Shown here one piece after another: positions 38,526 to 47,981 of a DNA stretch of 64,000 nucleotides (positions are counted from its first letter, which is position 1; every line of letters starts with the position of its first letter). A program made the translations under genes and the position numbers. This stretch comes from CAVSWT01 sp963777515. Lineage in GTDB: Bacteria; Bacteroidota; Ignavibacteria; Ignavibacteriales; Ignavibacteriaceae. The notes beneath the pieces were generated by a model. The model saw only the letters and a program-made list of their open reading frames with translations. It was not told where the DNA came from and did not search any database. The stretch spans positions 504,200 to 568,199 of the forward strand of contig CAVZQU010000004.1 of the NCBI GenBank assembly GCA_963777515.1. The letters run 5' to 3'.

Positions 38526-39956
38526 TTACGGAAATATTCCAAGCGAGTAATATGCATTTGCTATTTTATCTATAGAAAGCACGAATGCAGCAGTTCTTAA
38601 ATCAGGAATTTTTTTATTCCCTTTTAATGTCTCACGAATTTCGTTGTAGGCAGTTACCATAGTCTCTTCTAAACCTGATCTAACCAAATCCCCTTCATCA
38701 GCTCCATGAGTAAATATTGTTTTAGCACTATCATCTAATTTAGCACCAATAGCCTTTTCGATTGAATTAACTAGGGTTTTATTTATTAATTCATCATATC
38801 GCTTATCCATTCTTCCAAAACGGACATGCGATAGATTTTTTAACCATTCAAAATATGAAACTGTTACACCGCCTGCATTAAGATATAAATCAGGAATAAT
38901 CATTATTCCTTTTTTAGTTAGAATTTTTTCTGCCTCCGGAGTAACCGGTCCATTGGCAGCTTCTGCTACTATTTTTGCTTTAATATTTGCTGCGTTACCT
39001 GAATTGATTTGATTTTCAAGAGCAGCAGGAACTAGTATATCACATTCTAGTTCCAATGCTTTGTGCGACGCTTTGATGTTCTTTGCTTTTTTAAAATTTA
39101 AAATTGAACCCGTTGACTTTCTATGCTTAACAACTTCATCAACATCAAATCCTTTCAAATCAAAAATAGCTCCTTCATATTCGGCTATCCCAATAATTAC
39201 TGCCCCGGCTTCCTGCAAAAATTTAGCGGAATGATAACCTACATTTCCCAAAGCTTGAACAACTACTTTTTTCCCTTCTAATCCGGTTGTTAATTTTAGT
39301 CTTTTCATATCATTTACGTTACTTACTGCTTCTCGAATTCCAAAATAAACCCCTCTTCCGGTAGCTTCTGTACGGCCCATTATTCCGCCCTGACTTAAAG
39401 GCTTACCTGTAACACATCCGCCTGCATCTAAAGCGCCGGAATTAAAAGCTGCATAGGTATCAGCAATCCATGCCATCTCTCTACTACTTGTTCCGTAATC
39501 AGGGGCAGGTACATCAATACCCGGCCCAATAAAATTTTTCTTGATTAATTCTGCAGTATATCTTCTGGTTATATGTTCTAGCTCAACTTCAGTATATACC
39601 TTGGGGTCAATTTGAACCCCTCCTTTTGCGCCGCCAAACGGGACGTTGACGACAGCACATTTGTAAGTCATCAATGCTGCCAACGCCATTACTTCATCTT
39701 GATTTACCGAAAGACTGTATCTTATTCCGCCTTTAACAGGAAGTTTATGATGGCTGTGCTCTACTCTATATGCTGTAATTACTTGAATATCATTTTTAAC
39801 TCTTACAGGAAATTTCATTCTATAAATGCTGTTGCAGTATTTAATCTGATCGAGCAATCCTTTGGGGTACTTAGTAAATTTTGCAGCATTGTCAAAATAA
39901 TTTAATACATCTTCAAAAAAACTTAGCTCTCTTTTTTTACTTATTTGATTGGGCAT
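38526..39956 (-). CDS. Glu/Leu/Phe/Val dehydrogenase family (glutamate dehydrogenase paralogue 4)
   Basis: The 476-residue protein is another glutamate dehydrogenase-type enzyme with the substrate loop VPFGGAKGGVQIDPKVYTEVE, the GIDVPAPDYGTSSREMAWI segment, TEATGRGVYFGIREA and a Rossmann ALGNVGYHSA motif. It is longer than paralogue 3, with extra C-terminal helices (HGADEGDLVRSGLEETM). It is the only copy on the minus strand and is convergent with the OsmC gene. Substrate could be glutamate or a branched amino acid. A GGAGCG element precedes the ATG. Confidence 0.92.
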   Translation of the reverse strand: MPNQISKKRELSFFEDVLNYFDNAAKFTKYPKGLLDQIKYCNSIYRMKFPVRVKNDIQVITAYRVEHSHHKLPVKGGIRYSLSVNQDEVMALAALMTYKCAVVNVPFGGAKGGVQIDPKVYTEVELEHITRRYTAELIKKNFIGPGIDVPAPDYGTSSREMAWIADTYAAFNSGALDAGGCVTGKPLSQGGIMGRTEATGRGVYFGIREAVSNVNDMKRLKLTTGLEGKKVVVQALGNVGYHSAKFLQEAGAVIIGIAEYEGAIFDLKGFDVDEVVKHRKSTGSILNFKKAKNIKASHKALELECDILVPAALENQINSGNAANIKAKIVAEAANGPVTPEAEKILTKKGIMIIPDLYLNAGGVTVSYFEWLKNLSHVRFGRMDKRYDELINKTLVNSIEKAIGAKLDDSAKTIFTHGADEGDLVRSGLEETMVTAYNEIRETLKGNKKIPDLRTAAFVLSIDKIANAYYSLGIFP

Positions 39957-40044
39957 GAGACGCTCCTTATTAATTGTCTAATAATGAGGTGAAATTTGTT
40001 TGTAAGTTATTTATTAATTAGAAAACTGACAAGATAGACTGACT

Positions 40045-41176
40045 TTATTTTATAAGCAGATCATTGATCTTTAAAAGAACTTCATCAACTGTAATTTCTC
40101 TCATACAGTAAGAACCAAACATTTCATCTTTCGGGATTCTATCATTGCATTCTAATTTGTTGCAGAATGCGCATTCTTTTTTTGATTGAATTGTCGAAGT
40201 GAATTTATTTTCAGGATAAACTTTCCAAGCCCTATCATGATATCTTCTAAATAAAGTAAGATTTGGAACACCTAAAGCTGCGGATAAATGGCGCGGCCCG
40301 GAATCATTTGTAATTGTTAAATTACAATTTTGAAATACTTCTGCAAGCTTATTTAAATCATTGCCTGCATTTACAAAAACTAGTTTTGTTTCTGCATCTT
40401 TTTGTAAATTATTTTTTATAAGGTCTATTACTATTGAATCATCTTCACCATAACACAAAATAATTTTTGCATTTTCTTTTTCACTCAATCCCTGTATTAA
40501 TTGAGCATAATTTTCGGGTGGCCAAATCTTATAATTACCGCTTGCTCCAGGGATGAATAGCAATTAATTTTTTATCATTTAAATTATTTTCATCAGCAAA
40601 TTGCTTGAACCAGTTTTTTGATTTTTCGTCAATGTAATATTCTGTTTTGTTCGAATCGGATTTTGCACCAATAGCTTTAACCATTTCCAGGTAATAATTT
40701 AAAACACCTGCTTCTTCTTTTTTGATATTAACTTTATGAGTTAAAAGAAATGAGAATGATTGCCTGCCTTGCCCAACTCTTATTTTAGCTCCTGAAGTAG
40801 AAGCCCAAAGTATAAACCGGTCATGCGAAAAAGTACAGATAACAGCATCAAATTTTTTTTGCCTGATAAATTTAATTACCTGAAGCTCAAGCTTAATTTT
40901 TTTTAATCCTTTTATAACCCGCATTGCGTTATGATTTATTACAAAAATATCATCAATATTCGGATTGTTACTTAGCGGGTTTGTGCTATTGCGAGTTAAA
41001 ATATCTTCAATTGAATTTATCCGTTCAACATTAAAATTATTATTTCTTCTCTGAATTATTAATAATGAAATTGATGATTGGGGGAAAGATTTTTTTACAG
41101 ATCTAATTGCCGGTGTTAAAAGCAAAAGATCTCCCAATTGTCCTTCAGCAATAAATAAGATTTTTTTTAATTCCAT
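40045..41176 (-). pseudogene. Glycosyltransferase family 9 (heptosyltransferase-like), one-base frameshift
   Basis: The N-terminal piece (40535-41176) begins KKILFIAEGQLGDLLLLTPAIR, the typical GT9 start, and its C-terminal piece (40045-40563) has the GT9 donor-site sequence with NDSGPRHLSAALGVPNL. The join is in the motif AIHPGASGNYK: one extra G in the GGG at 40550-40552 (plus strand) shifts the frame. Without it, the protein is about 376 residues. GT9 enzymes add heptose or related sugars to lipopolysaccharide cores. The C-terminal cysteines (CAFCNKLEC) are as in other GT9 proteins. The break may be an assembly error. Confidence 0.85.
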
Positions 41177-41243
41177 AAACTTAAAGTAAGTTAGCCTGTC
41201 GGGAAGAAAATTTCTCTAACTTTAATTTGTGAAGCTTTATTTT

Positions 41244-42365
41244 TTATTCAATTACAAATTTACCGGATTGCTTTAATTGGTCATTAACAAATATTTTCCA
41301 ATAGTAGAGACCAGGTTTTAATTTTCCCGAATATATTAAATCATTTCCTCTGATTGTTGTTTCGTACATAATTTGATTCTTATTATCAACTATATTTATC
41401 TCGTAAGCGTTATTTTTCCCCATGTCCATCCACCTGAACTTTATTGAGTTATGCAGCGTGTCGCCAATACTTGGAGAAATGATTACTATACCATTACCGG
41501 TGGTATCAACCATATCTACATCTCTTTCCAAAATAAAATTGCGCGAAAATTCATTCCTCAATTTCACATCTTCAGGCATAATGTTAAATATAGAATCAAT
41601 TGAAGAAGTTGAATCATATTTCGATGTCTCTAAAGAATTATTTTGCTGCTGTAAGGGTTTATTTTCTCCTTTTTGCCGACCATTATTATCAGTATCTAAC
41701 ATTTCTTTTCTGGTATGAGTCATTAAAATAACTTCATGGTTTTCTTTTTTATTATTAAAAAAGTAAAATAAAGCCATTAATAAGATGCCGCAGATAAATA
41801 CTAGAGCAACTGTTGTAACCAAGTTAAAACGTCGCTCTTTTGTTTTGGGGAAAGTGGTGCGGCTTGTTGTAACTAATATGTCGGCTCCTATTTCGGAAAG
41901 GGCATTTAATGAAGTTCCGCTTGGAAATTCTATTTTATATTCTTTATTTACATCAACATTTAAAAAACGTAAGGTTTGTCCCAGCTCATTAATAAATATA
42001 CGGATCATATTGTTATGAACAGAGTGGGGAATGAGATTAAAAATTAAAATGAAATCGTCATTTAAATTTTTTTTGATAATTAAACGAAAATTATTAGAAA
42101 TATCTTCAAACAAGACTTGGTTGGGTTCTACTTTCGAAATATCGTTATTGAATAGACTAATAGAATGTTTGTTGTGAGCTTCTTCTAAAAGTTTATCAAA
42201 TATTTCATTGTATTTATCTTGACATTCCTGGCATTTAGGGAGATGGCCATTAACTTGTTCGGTTTCATAAAGCGATAACTGGTCAAAATAATTTATGTAA
42301 GAAGTAATTGTTTCAACGGCTAAATGCTTATTTGAATTATCAACTGTGGGGGTGTTTATGTCCAT
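41244..42365 (-). CDS. Zinc-finger anti-sigma-like membrane protein
   Basis: The 373-residue protein has an N-terminal anti-sigma-type zinc motif (HLPKCQEC, H-x3-C-x2-C, residues 30-37), a cytoplasmic region, one membrane helix (about residues 186-205) and an outer part. The last 90 residues resemble an Ig-like domain (SPSIGDTLHNSIKFRW, YYWKIFVNDQ). This layout suggests a membrane regulator that senses an envelope condition. No sigma factor gene is adjacent, so the partner is unknown. Confidence 0.65.
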   Translation of the reverse strand: MDINTPTVDNSNKHLAVETITSYINYFDQLSLYETEQVNGHLPKCQECQDKYNEIFDKLLEEAHNKHSISLFNNDISKVEPNQVLFEDISNNFRLIIKKNLNDDFILIFNLIPHSVHNNMIRIFINELGQTLRFLNVDVNKEYKIEFPSGTSLNALSEIGADILVTTSRTTFPKTKERRFNLVTTVALVFICGILLMALFYFFNNKKENHEVILMTHTRKEMLDTDNNGRQKGENKPLQQQNNSLETSKYDSTSSIDSIFNIMPEDVKLRNEFSRNFILERDVDMVDTTGNGIVIISPSIGDTLHNSIKFRWMDMGKNNAYEINIVDNKNQIMYETTIRGNDLIYSGKLKPGLYYWKIFVNDQLKQSGKFVIE

Positions 42366-42430
42366 AATTTTAAGTTAAAATAATGGACTAATTTAAGGTG
42401 ATGAAATTTTATAGTCAAAAGTAAAGAAGT

Positions 42431-42508
42431 AAAAAAAGCAACCCGTAAACGGTCATAATCATTCCATAGCTTTACCTCTACACAAATAACTCATTGCCGT
42501 TTACGGGT
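42431..42508 (-). terminator. Long-loop terminator after the ABC transporter gene
   Basis: ACCCGTAAACGG (42441-42452) pairs perfectly with CCGTTTACGGGT (42497-42508), a 12-bp stem around a 44-base loop. In the minus direction it is followed by GCTTTTTTT (A run 42431-42437). It terminates the leftward gene 42606-43337. Confidence 0.7.
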
Positions 42509-42605
42509 CTTATAATACTGCCTGTTTGTAATTAAGTCTCGCCGCTAAAGTAAAAAGAAGAAAAATATATTGGTGTGATTTAAAGTAAAGAAATTTGTGA
42601 AAAAT

Positions 42606-43337
42606 TTATTTACTGGTTCTTTGGATAAAATCTAAAATGATTTCATCTTTGGAATCTAGAAGCTGCCGGGTTGTTCCGACAAAATGGATTTTTCCTTCAT
42701 GCATCATTGCTACTTTGTGAGCAACATTTTTTACACTATACATATCGTGAGTAACAACAACGGATGTAACATTTAATTTCTCGCTTAACTCTTTAATTAA
42801 ATTATCAATTGAATCAGACATTATTGGATCAAGGCCAGTGGTGGGTTCATCATAAAGAATATAATCGGGATTTGTTACAAGCGCTCTTGCCAGACCAACT
42901 CGTTTTTTCATTCCACCGGAAAGTTCAGCGGGTTTTAATTTTTCAACACCGGGTAATCCAACTAAAGATAATTTTTCTTTAACAATATCTTCAATTTCTT
43001 TTTCGCTATATCCGTTTTTATTTTCAACAAGGGGAAGTCCAATATTTTCTTCAACGGTCATTGAATCGAAAAGAGCGGCACCTTGAAATAAAAATCCAAA
43101 TTTCTTTCTAAGGTCATAAAGCTGTTTCATATTTAAATCGTTAATTCGCTGGCCTTCAATAAATATTTCACCTGAATCAGGAGTTAAAAGTTTGAGGATG
43201 TGTTTTAATAAAACGCTTTTTCCTTCGCCGCTCTTACCTATTATTATAGTAGTTTCGCCAGGTTCAATTTTTAAATTTATTCCACGCAGAACTTCTTTAC
43301 TGCCAAAGCTTTTATAAAGATTTTTAATTTCAATCAT
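42606..43337 (-). CDS. mlaF: ABC transporter ATP-binding protein, MlaF-like
   Basis: The 243-residue ATPase has Walker A GKSGEGKS (residues 34-41), the signature LSGGMKKR (about 139-146) and Walker B YILYDEPTTGLDP. The combination of an FGFLFQGAALFDSMTV segment and an SGGMKKRVGLARAL signature is typical of the Mla/Ttg2 phospholipid transport ATPases (MlaF). It would couple ATP hydrolysis to lipid trafficking between membranes. The permease and MCE-domain partners are not adjacent in this window, although the gene start faces only non-coding DNA. Confidence 0.85.
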   Translation of the reverse strand: MIEIKNLYKSFGSKEVLRGINLKIEPGETTIIIGKSGEGKSVLLKHILKLLTPDSGEIFIEGQRINDLNMKQLYDLRKKFGFLFQGAALFDSMTVEENIGLPLVENKNGYSEKEIEDIVKEKLSLVGLPGVEKLKPAELSGGMKKRVGLARALVTNPDYILYDEPTTGLDPIMSDSIDNLIKELSEKLNVTSVVVTHDMYSVKNVAHKVAMMHEGKIHFVGTTRQLLDSKDEIILDFIQRTSK

Positions 43338-43624
43338 ACAAATAAAAATGGAAAAATTATTATAACAGGATTAAAAATAATTAAAATAATTCTAAAAAGT
43401 TTCTGGGAAGAATTAGGAATGGTCGGGGATTGGAGTAATTATTTTTTATAATGGGTTATTGCTTATAGTTTCGCGTGATTAATTAATTTAAAAGTATTTT
43501 TAAAAAATCAATTTTTTTGTTGCATCTCATTAAATGATATGTATTTTAAGAACAGTCTATCGCTCAGAATCTAATTTCTTTTCTTCTATAAATATATTTA
43601 ATCAAAAATAAAGGATAACATGCC

Positions 43625-44326
43625 ATGAGGAAAACCATACTATTTCCAATCTTTGCTTTTATTCTTTTTGTTGTTCCTATAAAAGCACAAATGCATTTGC
43701 AAATTAATTCACAGTCCATTTCCGATAATTTGGTTTATAACCAAACAGCACATTATTCTAATCTTCAACTAAAAGTAAATACAAGTGCTTTAACTTCATC
43801 GTACAAAACTTTGGATAAAATTAGAATGATGTTAATGCTGAATATTATTTATGCAGTAACACTGGGGAATTTTAGTGATATTTATAAAAGTGCTTTTGGG
43901 GCTGAATTTACATTCGCTTATTTATTTACACGTCAAATATGGTTTCTGGGCACCTTAGGATATTTGAGCTGGGCTCTTAAAAATGATCTGCCGTCGGGAT
44001 TTGAGCGGAGTTTAACTTCATTTCCTTTATTAGTTGGAATAAGATATTTTCTTCTAAGTCAATTCGCCGTATTAATGCCTTATCTGACTTTACATATGGG
44101 TTTGCACTTCTTAAAAGAAAAACAAACGTATGATTTTGGTTTTGGTAAAGACGAATTTTCTGAGAGTTTTACAAAATTTGCGATAAATTTTGGGGCAGGT
44201 TTTATGTATTATTTAACGGCAGCCTTATTTATAGATTTCAGTGTGAGATATATGTTAATAAGCTTTGCTCCGGAAAGTATTGCTGCGCTAGCATTTCATC
44301 TCGGTGGAGCTTTTCCGCTAAATTAA
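43625..44326 (+). CDS. Exported outer-membrane-like protein
   Basis: The 233-residue protein has a signal peptide (about residues 1-22, ending KAQ). The mature part alternates aromatic and polar residues like an outer membrane beta-barrel (AFGAEFTFAYLF, FAINFGAGFMYYLTAALFIDFSVRYML). No family is recognised. Its start is an ATG in CCATGAGG. It is monocistronic and divergent from mlaF. Confidence 0.6.
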   Translation: MRKTILFPIFAFILFVVPIKAQMHLQINSQSISDNLVYNQTAHYSNLQLKVNTSALTSSYKTLDKIRMMLMLNIIYAVTLGNFSDIYKSAFGAEFTFAYLFTRQIWFLGTLGYLSWALKNDLPSGFERSLTSFPLLVGIRYFLLSQFAVLMPYLTLHMGLHFLKEKQTYDFGFGKDEFSESFTKFAINFGAGFMYYLTAALFIDFSVRYMLISFAPESIAALAFHLGGAFPLN

Positions 44327-44637
44327 GAAGAGTTAGTATAAAATTGGAAGGAGAGGAAGAACATTATTCTATAAAGTCTTAGTATTATTTGAAAATCTGT
44401 AACTGCAATAATGGTGTATGCATTATTTATAAAAGAAAATCCCAAAAATCTTTTTTCTCAGTCATAATTTGATTTAGTAAGTATAATCAAATAAACTAAT
44501 TTTAGCTGCTCTTCAAATTTTATAATATACAGATGCTTGATATTTGAAAATATTTGTTTTTCCTCTTCCAATGATTTTTGACAAGTTAAAGAGAATTTCA
44601 AAATTAATGAATCGGGATTTGAATTTTAAACTATTCA
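44327..44637. other. Intergenic region between convergent genes
   Basis: These 311 AT-rich bases lie between the ends of two outer-membrane-type genes. No gene, repeat or strong terminator was seen. Confidence 0.45.
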
Positions 44638-45321
44638 TTAAAAGAAAATTGACAGGCCTAAATTTACTCCCAAACCTCTTATAGTGAATGTCTGACTTTC
44701 TCCATTTTCACTATTGGTTCTATTTGGATCTCCATTATTGTAAGTATAATTTGAATAGTAGTCAATATCTGAATTAGCTTTTGATATTGTTAATCCATAC
44801 TCGCCTGATAATCTAACATTTTGGGCTAGTTCATATTCAACCCCTAAAATTAAGTCTATGCCAAAACTAAAAGTGTTCTCTTTACGTTTATACTGATTTA
44901 TGTATGCTGAACTTAGATATTCTGTGTAAGATTCATTTTTGCTATAAGATATAAACGGGCCTCCACCCCAAATAAAAGAGAAACTGTTATAATTCATTAT
45001 GCTATGAAGGTATTGTGCAGATATTTTGAAATTATAATAATGAGAATATTCAGATGGATTACTAATAAGGCTATCCGTTTGCTTTGTTATATCATCGTCT
45101 TCTTTATTTACATTTGTATATAATCCTATTCGCAGTCCGGATTTTTGATTAAAACAATACCGGTAAGAAAAAGTATAGTTGTTGAAATTAGTGAGAGTCA
45201 GATGGCTTCCAACTTGAAATTCTAGCCCATGTTTTAGTTCCTTGTTTAATGTTTTTGAAGAATCTTGAGCAAAAGTTAAATTAATTGAAAACAAGAAAAG
45301 AATAAGAGGATAATATTTCAT
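44638..45321 (-). CDS. Exported beta-barrel-like outer membrane protein
   Basis: The 227-residue protein has a signal peptide (about residues 1-18, ending FAQ) and a beta-barrel-type mature region with repeated strands such as SFIWGGGPFISYS, FSFGIDLILGVEYEL and a C-terminal GLGVNLGLSIFF ending in phenylalanine, as in outer membrane proteins. No specific family is recognised. It lies just outside the cassette array; an adjacent similar protein is at 45539. Confidence 0.65.
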   Translation of the reverse strand: MKYYPLILFLFSINLTFAQDSSKTLNKELKHGLEFQVGSHLTLTNFNNYTFSYRYCFNQKSGLRIGLYTNVNKEDDDITKQTDSLISNPSEYSHYYNFKISAQYLHSIMNYNSFSFIWGGGPFISYSKNESYTEYLSSAYINQYKRKENTFSFGIDLILGVEYELAQNVRLSGEYGLTISKANSDIDYYSNYTYNNGDPNRTNSENGESQTFTIRGLGVNLGLSIFF

Positions 45322-45538
45322 AATTGTGCCCCGGTTTTTAATTAATGATTTGAAGTTTATTTTAATTTGAAGTTGGACTCTATATAAACCTTTTAACTGT
45401 TTTAATAAGTTGTTGTTCAGGTAAACGAATTAATCACAGATCAATATATCCAAGGACATTATGAAATTGGATCGAAACTTGAATATTATTATTGATCTAT
45501 CTATTGAATTTTTACTTATTAAAGATTTTATGTTGTTT

Positions 45539-46123
45539 TTAATTTAAAGCGATAAATATAAATGTATTTAAACCCCCAGTATTTCTAACTTTATTTAAAT
45601 TATAATATGCTATAAATCCTAATCCAAAATAATTTGTAATTTCTTCCCTCAGTTCTAATTCTATTGGAATTCCAAAACCAAAATTATTGTCTGTTATTGA
45701 ATCATAACCTTTACTTTCAAATAATCCTTCATTATAAGAAATTCCTACTTTACCAGTTAAGGAATAATTAAATTCTTTGTCTATATCTAAATACGGTAAA
45801 ATTATAATTGGAAGAAATAATCCTTTCATTTTAAAATGATAGGTACTTCCGTATTTTATTTGAAATGTACTTAAATACTCGACAGATTTACTTATTGGTG
45901 AAAATTCATATGATTTAACAAAAGCAATTTCAATTAGCTTATTCCCGATGCCGTAATCTATTGAGGAATATAAATTCATCGCAAGATGCGTATTTGAAAA
46001 ATTAAGAAACCCTATCCCTCCTCCAAATTGCCCAGATAAAGAATGTTGCATTTCATTCTGAGCGAATAATAGATTTTGAAAAGATAATGTTAGAGTAATA
46101 ATTATTGTAAGAATTACTTTCAT
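45539..46123 (-). CDS. Exported outer-membrane-like protein next to the last attC site
   Basis: The upstream frame runs to 46171 through the attC site, but the real start is ATG 46123, giving about 194 residues with a signal peptide (ending LLFAQ). The mature part looks like a small beta-barrel (YSSIDYGIGNKLIEIAFV, GLGFIAYYNLNKVR). Its 5' end abuts the R' end of attC1 and no attC follows its 3' end, so it is either the distal cassette that lost its attC or the first chromosomal gene beyond the array. Confidence 0.65.
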   Translation of the reverse strand: MKVILTIIITLTLSFQNLLFAQNEMQHSLSGQFGGGIGFLNFSNTHLAMNLYSSIDYGIGNKLIEIAFVKSYEFSPISKSVEYLSTFQIKYGSTYHFKMKGLFLPIIILPYLDIDKEFNYSLTGKVGISYNEGLFESKGYDSITDNNFGFGIPIELELREEITNYFGLGFIAYYNLNKVRNTGGLNTFIFIALN

Positions 46124-46137
46124 ATGTTTGTTAAACA

Positions 46138-46361
46138 ACCTAACGGCGTGGCAAATAACTTGCCGCCCCAAATAACAATTTTATAAAATAACGATTGGTT
46201 AAAATTACCGGAGCAGTTTTTAATTTTATTCAGCAAAACTGCGACTAACTTTTCTGAACTTCGTTCCCTTTTAACAAAAAACTTAAACTATACTTTCACA
46301 CCCAATTTTTACAAATTCAGCCCGAACGCCCTCGGCGGTCAAGTTGATTTGTTAGTTATGG
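46138..46361 (-). other. attC site 1 (type B)
   Basis: End cores are ACCTAAC (46138-46144; GTTAGGT on the minus strand) and GTTATGG (46355-46361). GCAAATAACTTGCCGCC near the left end pairs with GGCGGTCAAGTTGATTTG near the right, with two extra unpaired bases in the right arm. It follows the 46375 gene. Confidence 0.8.
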
Positions 46362-46374
46362 TGATTTTATTTTT

Positions 46375-46887
46375 TCAATTCTGTTTTAAATTCTTCATTG
46401 CATCCATTAATGTTACATAAACATTACTTGGTTTCTTATTTTGCCAACTCGTATCAGATTCGGTTTCTGATATTTTTTCCACTTCTTCTTTTTCCGGTTC
46501 ATATAACCACCAGATATTTCCCCAATTATCTTTAAGTCTAGCTAATTTAAAACCGTTGTAAAAGTCACTTACTTCCGTAACTATGGTTGCTCCCATTTTT
46601 ACTGCTCGATCCAGAATTGCTTGAGCATTTTCAACATAAATTTGTATAAATGCGGGTGTAAATAACCAGTCTGGTTTTGAATCTGCAATTAAAATTGACG
46701 AATCTCCCAATTGAACTTCAGCATGAATTAATTTACCATCTTTATCTGGTGTTCTAAAGTTTTTTCTTTCTTTGCCATCAAATACTTTTTCAACAAACTC
46801 TATAAATTTGATCGCATCGCCTTTAATTAAAACAAACATATTCACTGAATTATAACCATTTGGAATTTTTTGTTTATTAAGTATCAT
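46375..46887 (-). CDS. VOC family (glyoxalase/bleomycin-resistance-like) protein, cassette 12
   Basis: The protein of about 170 residues belongs to the vicinal oxygen chelate superfamily, PhnB/YdcJ-like: IKFIEFVEKVFDGKER, LGDSSILIADS and GFKLARLKDNWGNIWWLYEPE are typical. These domains bind a metal and include dioxygenases, isomerases and antibiotic-binding proteins; a function cannot be assigned. An ATG at 46911 exists, but ATG 46887 follows AAGGAT and gives the usual N-terminus (LNKQKIPNGYNSV). The gene lies wholly between attC1 and attC2. Confidence 0.8.
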   Translation of the reverse strand: MILNKQKIPNGYNSVNMFVLIKGDAIKFIEFVEKVFDGKERKNFRTPDKDGKLIHAEVQLGDSSILIADSKPDWLFTPAFIQIYVENAQAILDRAVKMGATIVTEVSDFYNGFKLARLKDNWGNIWWLYEPEKEEVEKISETESDTSWQNKKPSNVYVTLMDAMKNLKQN

Positions 46888-46929
46888 CAAAATATATCCT
46901 TTCAAAATCATTAATAATTTTTTTGATCA

Positions 46930-47138
46930 CCATAACGGCGTTGCGGCTAAGGCGCAGCCCATAACTGCAATGCCGATTTAATTAGTAAATTTTATAATTA
47001 GAATAACTTTTCATAATTAAACAACGTTGAACCCACCTACCGGTAGGCAGGCAAGAAACTAAGCACGGAACGACAAACATTAAAACCCCAAAATTGCCCG
47101 AGAGCGAAATCGCTGTCGCCTTGAGCCGCGGGTTAAGC
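46930..47138 (-). other. attC site 2 (type A)
   Basis: Cores are CCATAAC (46930-46936) and GTTAAGC (47132-47138). GCGGCTAAGGCGCAGC pairs with GCTGTCGCCTTGAGCCGC, with extra G and T in the right arm. A CCTACCGGTAGG repeat is inserted at 47035-47052. Confidence 0.88.
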
Positions 47139-47152
47139 TTATGCTTTTTATA

Positions 47153-47962
47153 TTAAAAAAGGTAAAAGACCCCAGTGTTTAATCCTATGAACCACAAATC
47201 AGAATTATAATTATAATCATATTCAAATTCAGAGAAATACTTTTTCTTAAAGTAATAATCTGATTCAAACGAAACACCTAACAAAAACTTTGAGCTTAGA
47301 TTTATATTATAACCTAAATTTGTAGTAAAAAGTTGTGTAGTAATATTATTTTTATATGGGCTTTGTATTTCAGTTCGAAAGCTATTATATATATAATTCA
47401 AATTTCCCATTAAATATGATATTGAAAATGTGAAATAAGAATTTGAATTTATTTTCGGATAATTTAGATTTATTCCCGGACCAATTAAAAATCCTCTTTC
47501 GATGTAATTAAAAGGAGATTCAATTATTTCTTTACTATCAACACTACCACTAATTTGTAAATAGTTAAATTTTGATTTTATAAATAAAGTCAGATTATCA
47601 AATAAATTATAACCAACTACTATTCCTAAATCATTTCTATTCATATGAGAATGAAAACCCGCATCAATATCATCAGCTGGACCAGTTTCGGTTAAATCGT
47701 TAGGTCCTGTAAAATGAAAGTAACTCAACATAAAATCAAATTGAAAATAGAAATTATTTATATTCATTTTATAAATTGGACTTAAAAATGTTCCAACCCC
47801 AAGGTTATCATAGCCTACCTGTGGAATCGGATGTTTCCAAAGAGTGAAAGAATTAAATACATTTAATCCCACAGAATTATTAATTTTCTGTGGGAATATA
47901 TTTTTTGAAAAGAGTAAAACAATTATTAGAGAAAAGAATAAAAAATATTTAAATCTTCTCAC
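47153..47962 (-). CDS. Exported outer-membrane-like protein, cassette 11
   Basis: The 269-residue protein starts at GTG 47962 behind a strong GGAGGAA element. It has a signal peptide (about residues 1-25) and a mature part with many aromatic beta strands (FYFQFDFMLSYFHF, NLTLFIKSKFNYLQ, FWFIGLNTGVFYLF-like C-terminus ending in Phe). It looks like an outer membrane beta-barrel with no recognised family. A cassette with its own ribosome binding site is common in arrays. Confidence 0.65.
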   Translation of the reverse strand: MRRFKYFLFFSLIIVLLFSKNIFPQKINNSVGLNVFNSFTLWKHPIPQVGYDNLGVGTFLSPIYKMNINNFYFQFDFMLSYFHFTGPNDLTETGPADDIDAGFHSHMNRNDLGIVVGYNLFDNLTLFIKSKFNYLQISGSVDSKEIIESPFNYIERGFLIGPGINLNYPKINSNSYFTFSISYLMGNLNYIYNSFRTEIQSPYKNNITTQLFTTNLGYNINLSSKFLLGVSFESDYYFKKKYFSEFEYDYNYNSDLWFIGLNTGVFYLF

Positions 47963-47981
47963 TTATTCCTCCTTTGAGTAA

